Part shown: positions 4,854 to 7,477 of the stretch, in pieces
How positions within the stretch are numbered: position 1 is the first letter of the stretch
Layout of the letters: the number at the start of each line of letters is the position of its first letter
Assembly: GCA_013154135.1 (NCBI GenBank)
Contig: JAADDB010000289.1
Coordinates: forward strand, 1-7,477
Origin: Chloroflexota bacterium
GTDB taxonomy: Bacteria > Chloroflexota > Anaerolineae > JAADDB01
DNA: 7,477 bases
Reading direction: 5' to 3'
The notes under the pieces: model-generated
Told to the model about the DNA's origin: nothing
Seen by the model: the letters and a program-made list of their open reading frames with translations, nothing else
The model's database searches: none
Position numbers and translations under genes: made by a program

Positions 4854-6152
4854 ATGTCATCTGTGACCATACGACCGGTAAGCGGATTGCACGGCCGGGT
4901 GCGGGTGCCCGGGGATAAATCCATCTCCCACCGGGCTGTTCTGTTGGCCGCGCTGGCCCGGGGAACCAGCCGAGTGGAAGGATTCCTGTACGGAGGGGAT
5001 TGCGAGGCAACTGTGCGCGCGGTCCAAGCTCTGGGCGTTCAGGTGGAGCGCCCAAGGCCCGATACGTTGATCCTCACCAGCCGCGGGGCCCACGCCTGGC
5101 AGGAACCGGAGGACATCCTCCACTGTGCCAATTCCGGGACCACCATGCGCCTGTTGGCCGGGCTCCTGGGCGCCCAACCTTTCACCACCGTCCTCACCGG
5201 TTCCGCGCAGCTGCGCAGACGCCCCATGGGCCGGGTGACCGAGCCCCTGCGTCGCATGGGAGTTCAGGTTCTGGGGCGGGAGGATGGGCGGTTTGCCCCG
5301 CTGGCCTTGCGCGGTGGAGATCTCCGGGGCATTCGCTACACCTTGCCGGTGGCGTCGGCCCAAGTGAAGTCCGCCCTCATCCTGGCCGGTCTCTTTGCCC
5401 GGGGCGAGACGGTTATTGAGGAACCCGGGCCGGCCCGCGACCACACGGAGCGCATGTTGAGCGCCCTGGCCGCTCCCATCACCCTCCAAGGTCGGGTTAT
5501 CCGCGTGCGGCCGTTGGAAGAACCCCTGCCGCCGCTGGACTTGCGCGTGCCGGGGGACTTCTCCTCGGCCGCGTTCCTCCTGGTCGCGGGGCTCTTGGTT
5601 CCCCGCAGTCATCTGGTCGTAGAGGGGGTGGGGCTGAACCCGACCCGGACGGGGTTGTTGGATGTGCTGGAGGCCATGGGCGCCGCGATCACACGGGAGA
5701 ACGTGCACACCGTGGGCGGTGAGGAGGTGGGGGACCTAAGCGTGCGTACTTCCGCGCTGCGGGGCGTGGACGTGCACGGGGAGATGGTCGTCCGCATGAT
5801 CGACGAATTCCCCATTTTCGCGGTGGCGGCCACCCAAGCCCAGGGCACCACCGTGGTCCGGGACGCGGGGGAACTCCGGGTCAAGGAGACGGACCGGATC
5901 GCGGCTGTGGCCACGGAACTGCGCAAGATGGGCGCGCACATCGAGGAACGGCCCGATGGCTTTATCATCGAGGGGCCTACGCGCCTCCGGGGCGCGCATG
6001 TGGACTCCTACGGGGACCACCGGTTGGCTATGGCGTGGACCGTGGCCGGGCTCATCGCGCAGGGGGAGACGGTCGTCCACCGCGCGGAGTGCATCGCGGA
6101 TTCCTTCCCCGGCTTCTTGGAACTCCTGGCGCAGTTGAGAAGTGACGATTAA
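4854..6152 (+). CDS. aroA: EPSP synthase (3-phosphoshikimate 1-carboxyvinyltransferase)
   Basis: AroA transfers the enolpyruvyl group of PEP to shikimate 3-phosphate, two steps before Phe/Tyr/Trp branch at chorismate. At 432 residues it has normal length. Active-site motifs in order are PGDKSISHR (19-27, K22), NSGTTMR (93-99), RRRPMGR (121-127), SAQVKSA (168-174), PTRTGLLD (263-270), IDEFP (317-321, catalytic Asp 318), KETDR (344-348, Glu 345), GDHR (387-390) and SFPGF (417-421). The SAQVK and NPTR motifs resemble class II (Bacillus/CP4-like) enzymes. However, Gly95 of NSGTTMR keeps the glycine at the position where the CP4 enzyme has a glyphosate-excluding alanine. The ATG at 4854 follows GGAG (4842-4845) by 8 nt. 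A 63-bp spacer separates it from tyrA, with no terminator or promoter that I can identify. Confidence 0.96.
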   Translation: MSSVTIRPVSGLHGRVRVPGDKSISHRAVLLAALARGTSRVEGFLYGGDCEATVRAVQALGVQVERPRPDTLILTSRGAHAWQEPEDILHCANSGTTMRLLAGLLGAQPFTTVLTGSAQLRRRPMGRVTEPLRRMGVQVLGREDGRFAPLALRGGDLRGIRYTLPVASAQVKSALILAGLFARGETVIEEPGPARDHTERMLSALAAPITLQGRVIRVRPLEEPLPPLDLRVPGDFSSAAFLLVAGLLVPRSHLVVEGVGLNPTRTGLLDVLEAMGAAITRENVHTVGGEEVGDLSVRTSALRGVDVHGEMVVRMIDEFPIFAVAATQAQGTTVVRDAGELRVKETDRIAAVATELRKMGAHIEERPDGFIIEGPTRLRGAHVDSYGDHRLAMAWTVAGLIAQGETVVHRAECIADSFPGFLELLAQLRSDD

Positions 6153-6187
6153 GGGGAATGTTACGATTCCGCTGAGGACCTGTCGAA

Positions 6188-6202
6188 GTGCGGACCCGTC
6201 CG
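6188..6202. repeat. Second copy of a GTGYGGACCCGTCCG motif
   Basis: GTGCGGACCCGTCCG here differs by one base from GTGTGGACCCGTCCG at 2668-2682 in the pheA-aroF spacer. The core CGGAC-CC-GTCCG is an almost perfect inverted repeat with a 2-base centre, too tight for an RNA hairpin but suited to a dimeric DNA-binding protein. It lies in the 100-bp aroA-aroE spacer, which otherwise holds only a 5-bp stem GGAAT/ATTCC (6155-6159/6166-6170) and the aroE ribosome site. Confidence 0.35.
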
Positions 6203-6252
6203 TTGTCAGGATCGGGGGATGGATAGGTGGCAGGGGGCAGGGAGGTGGAAGG

Positions 6253-7116
6253 ATGATCAACGGAGAGACACGTTTGGTGGGGATCATCGGGTGGCCGGTG
6301 GAGCATTCCCTGAGTCCGGTCATGCACAACGCGGCTTTTCATCACCGGGGGATGAATTGGGCTTACGTGCCCCTCCCCGTCCCCCCGGACCGGTTGCGCG
6401 ATGCGGTGCGGGGCCTCCGGGCTTTGGGGTTCCGGGGCGCGAATGTGACCATCCCTCACAAGCAAGCGGTCATTCCCCTGGTGGATTCCATCACCCCGGA
6501 AGCCCAGGCTGTGGGTGCGGTGAATACCATTGTGGTGGAATCCGACGGGCGCATGTGGGGCACGAATACCGATGTGCTGGGCTTTTGGTCCGACCTGCAG
6601 GCCCATGATGTGCAGGTGGAGGGGGAACGGGTGTTGGTCCTGGGCGCGGGGGGAGCGGCTCGGGCTGTGGTGTACGCGTTGGCTCGGGCCGGGGCCCAGG
6701 TGACCATTGCCAACCGTACGCCCGCGCGCGCGGTGGCCTTGGCCCGGCACATGCATCACATGCTCCCCGCGCGGGCCTTCCGTGTGGTGGAGTGGACGGT
6801 TCAGGATCTTGCCCGGGCCGCGGAGGAGCACACCATCCTGGTGAACACCACCAGTGTGGGGATGTGGCCTGAGGTAGATGCGTCCCCCTGGCCCACGGGC
6901 GTGGGTTTTGGGCGCATTCGTGTGGTGTACGATGTCATCTACCGGCCGCAGGAGACGCGCTTGTTGCAACACGCGCGAGCATGGGGGTGTAAGACCATCG
7001 GGGGGCTGGGGATGTTGGTACGACAGGGGGCTGAGGCCTGGCGTCTGTGGACCGACCAGGTGCCCCCTGTGCAGGTGATGGAGGAAGCAGTACGCCGCGG
7101 CCTGGCCGAGCGTTAA
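6253..7116 (+). CDS. aroE: Shikimate dehydrogenase (NADP)
   Basis: AroE reduces 3-dehydroshikimate to shikimate with NADPH, acting upstream of AroA. The 287-residue protein has the substrate-binding domain motifs SLSP (19-22), NVTIPHK (64-70, catalytic Lys70), AVNT (89-92) and GTNTDVLG (103-110, catalytic Asp107). The Rossmann domain shows GAGGAARA (131-138), the NADP-specific NRT (154-156), NTTSVGM (198-204), DVIY (227-230) and GLGMLVRQG (251-259). The start at 6253 is set by GGAGG (6241-6245), seven bases upstream, and by the family's usual N-terminus (TRLVGIIGWPVEHSLSP). An in-frame ATG at 6142 would overlap aroA and add unrelated residues. It is the last gene of the operon; its TAA (7114-7116) overlaps the stop of convergent xseB, leaving no room for a terminator between them. 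Confidence 0.96.
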   Translation: MINGETRLVGIIGWPVEHSLSPVMHNAAFHHRGMNWAYVPLPVPPDRLRDAVRGLRALGFRGANVTIPHKQAVIPLVDSITPEAQAVGAVNTIVVESDGRMWGTNTDVLGFWSDLQAHDVQVEGERVLVLGAGGAARAVVYALARAGAQVTIANRTPARAVALARHMHHMLPARAFRVVEWTVQDLARAAEEHTILVNTTSVGMWPEVDASPWPTGVGFGRIRVVYDVIYRPQETRLLQHARAWGCKTIGGLGMLVRQGAEAWRLWTDQVPPVQVMEEAVRRGLAER

Positions 7117-7382
7117 TCCCGGCTGTCCAGGGAGCCGGTGAAGTCCACTTCGTCAAATCCTCCATCGTCGTTGGGGATCAGCTGCTTGATGCGCACCTCT
7201 GCCTCATCCAGCAGGGCTTGACAGCGCGCGGCCAGGCTCATGCCCCGTTCATACAGGGCCAGCGCTTCGGCCAGGGGCGTATTTCCCTCTTCCAGTTGTT
7301 GGACGATGGCTTCCAGCTCAGCAAAAGCCTCCTCAAAGCTCATTTCCTCAACAGGAATGCCCGGAGTTCCCTCTTCTGTCAT
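7113..7382 (-). CDS. xseB: Exodeoxyribonuclease VII small subunit
   Basis: XseB is the small subunit of exonuclease VII, which degrades single-stranded DNA in the cytoplasm together with XseA. The 89-residue protein is mostly helical and shows the family signature: FEEAFAELEAIVQQLEEG (16-33), PLAEALALYERGMSLA (36-51) and CQALLDEAEVRIKQL (54-68). The C-terminal tail (69-89) is acidic and unconserved. The start at 7382 has GGAGG (complement of 7390-7394) at 7 nt; a downstream in-frame ATG at 7343 would also give the core domain. xseA, its usual upstream partner, would lie beyond the right edge if linked, but the heptamer-repeat tract sits in between. It is convergent with aroE and functionally unrelated to it. 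Confidence 0.93.
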   Translation of the reverse strand: MTEEGTPGIPVEEMSFEEAFAELEAIVQQLEEGNTPLAEALALYERGMSLAARCQALLDEAEVRIKQLIPNDDGGFDEVDFTGSLDSRD

Positions 7383-7422
7383 TCTTCTGCCTCCGTGTGG
7401 GTATCAAAGTTGGGTGTGCTGG

Positions 7423-7477
7423 CGACGGACGGCGAACGACGACCGACGGACGACCAACGACCACCGACGAACGACGA
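7423..7477. repeat. Heptanucleotide tandem repeat (about 8 copies)
   Basis: Bases 7423 to the window edge read as heptamers in register: CGACGGA, CGGCGAA, CGACGAC, CGACGGA, CGACCAA, CGACCAC, CGACGAA and a partial CGACGA. The first four bases are CGAC in seven of the eight units, and the last three vary. It lies upstream of xseB and probably continues past the window. Such 7-bp repeats resemble the short tandemly repeated sequences known from cyanobacteria; tracts of this kind are usually intergenic and variable in copy number. Confidence 0.85.

Noticed and set aside
1100..6182. 12-bp identity GCTGAGGACCTG at 1100-1111 and 6171-6182
   Set aside because: One 12-mer match is expected by chance in a window of this size and GC content; the context at the second site lacks the attenuator structure.
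6142..6252. Early aroE start overlapping the aroA stop
   Set aside because: The AroE family N-terminus and the GGAGG site both point to 6253.

Overview
This window holds a six-gene aromatic amino acid operon on the + strand, in the order aroH (chorismate mutase), pheA (prephenate dehydratase), aroF (DAHP synthase), tyrA (prephenate/arogenate dehydrogenase), aroA (EPSP synthase) and aroE (shikimate dehydrogenase). It is flanked by two minus-strand genes: a Zn-ribbon/OB-fold acyl-CoA-associated protein at the left and xseB (exonuclease VII small subunit) at the right. The DNA is GC-rich with strong GGAGG-type ribosome binding sites. The Bacillus-type AroH, the Thermotoga/Bacillus-type DAHP synthase with an N-terminal regulatory domain, the Zn-ribbon/OB-fold protein and the heptanucleotide intergenic repeats together suggest a (possibly thermophilic) member of the Chloroflexota. 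That placement is an inference, not something the sequence proves.

The most interesting part is the roughly 300-bp leader in front of aroH. A near-consensus sigma70-type promoter (970-997) is followed by a small ORF (1034-1204) with its own Shine-Dalgarno. The ORF encodes a 56-residue peptide containing the run FYFGFFYFFPYY: six Phe and four Tyr in twelve residues. The codons for that run lie in the loop of a 13-bp hairpin (1117-1129 with 1176-1189). The 3' arm of this hairpin can instead pair with 1226-1244 (15 bp). That second pairing destroys an 11-bp intrinsic terminator with eight T's (1234-1269), which sits just before the aroH ribosome binding site. This is the complete 1:2 / 2:3 / 3:4 layout of ribosome-mediated transcription attenuation, here apparently sensing both Phe and Tyr charging and controlling the whole operon.

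Layout: 1-309 is non-coding and repeat-rich (two GC hairpins, a 30-bp tandem duplication, a heptamer repeat). 310-717 is the Zn-ribbon gene (minus). 718-969 is a divergent spacer with a large inverted repeat. 970-1300 is the promoter and attenuator. 1301-2569 is aroH-pheA, tightly spaced. 2570-2802 is a 233-bp spacer with further alternative RNA pairings. 2803-6152 is aroF-tyrA-aroA. 6153-6252 is a spacer sharing a 15-bp motif with the previous long spacer. 6253-7116 is aroE, whose stop codon overlaps the convergent stop of xseB (7113-7382). 7423-7477 is a tandem heptanucleotide repeat.

The genes cover the first step of the shikimate pathway (AroF), two middle steps (AroE, AroA) and the chorismate-to-Phe/Tyr branch (AroH, PheA, TyrA). 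DHQ synthase, DHQ dehydratase, shikimate kinase, chorismate synthase and the aminotransferase must lie elsewhere. Control probably has two layers: attenuation of transcription by Phe/Tyr supply, and allosteric feedback through the ferredoxin-like domain of AroF and the ACT domain of PheA.
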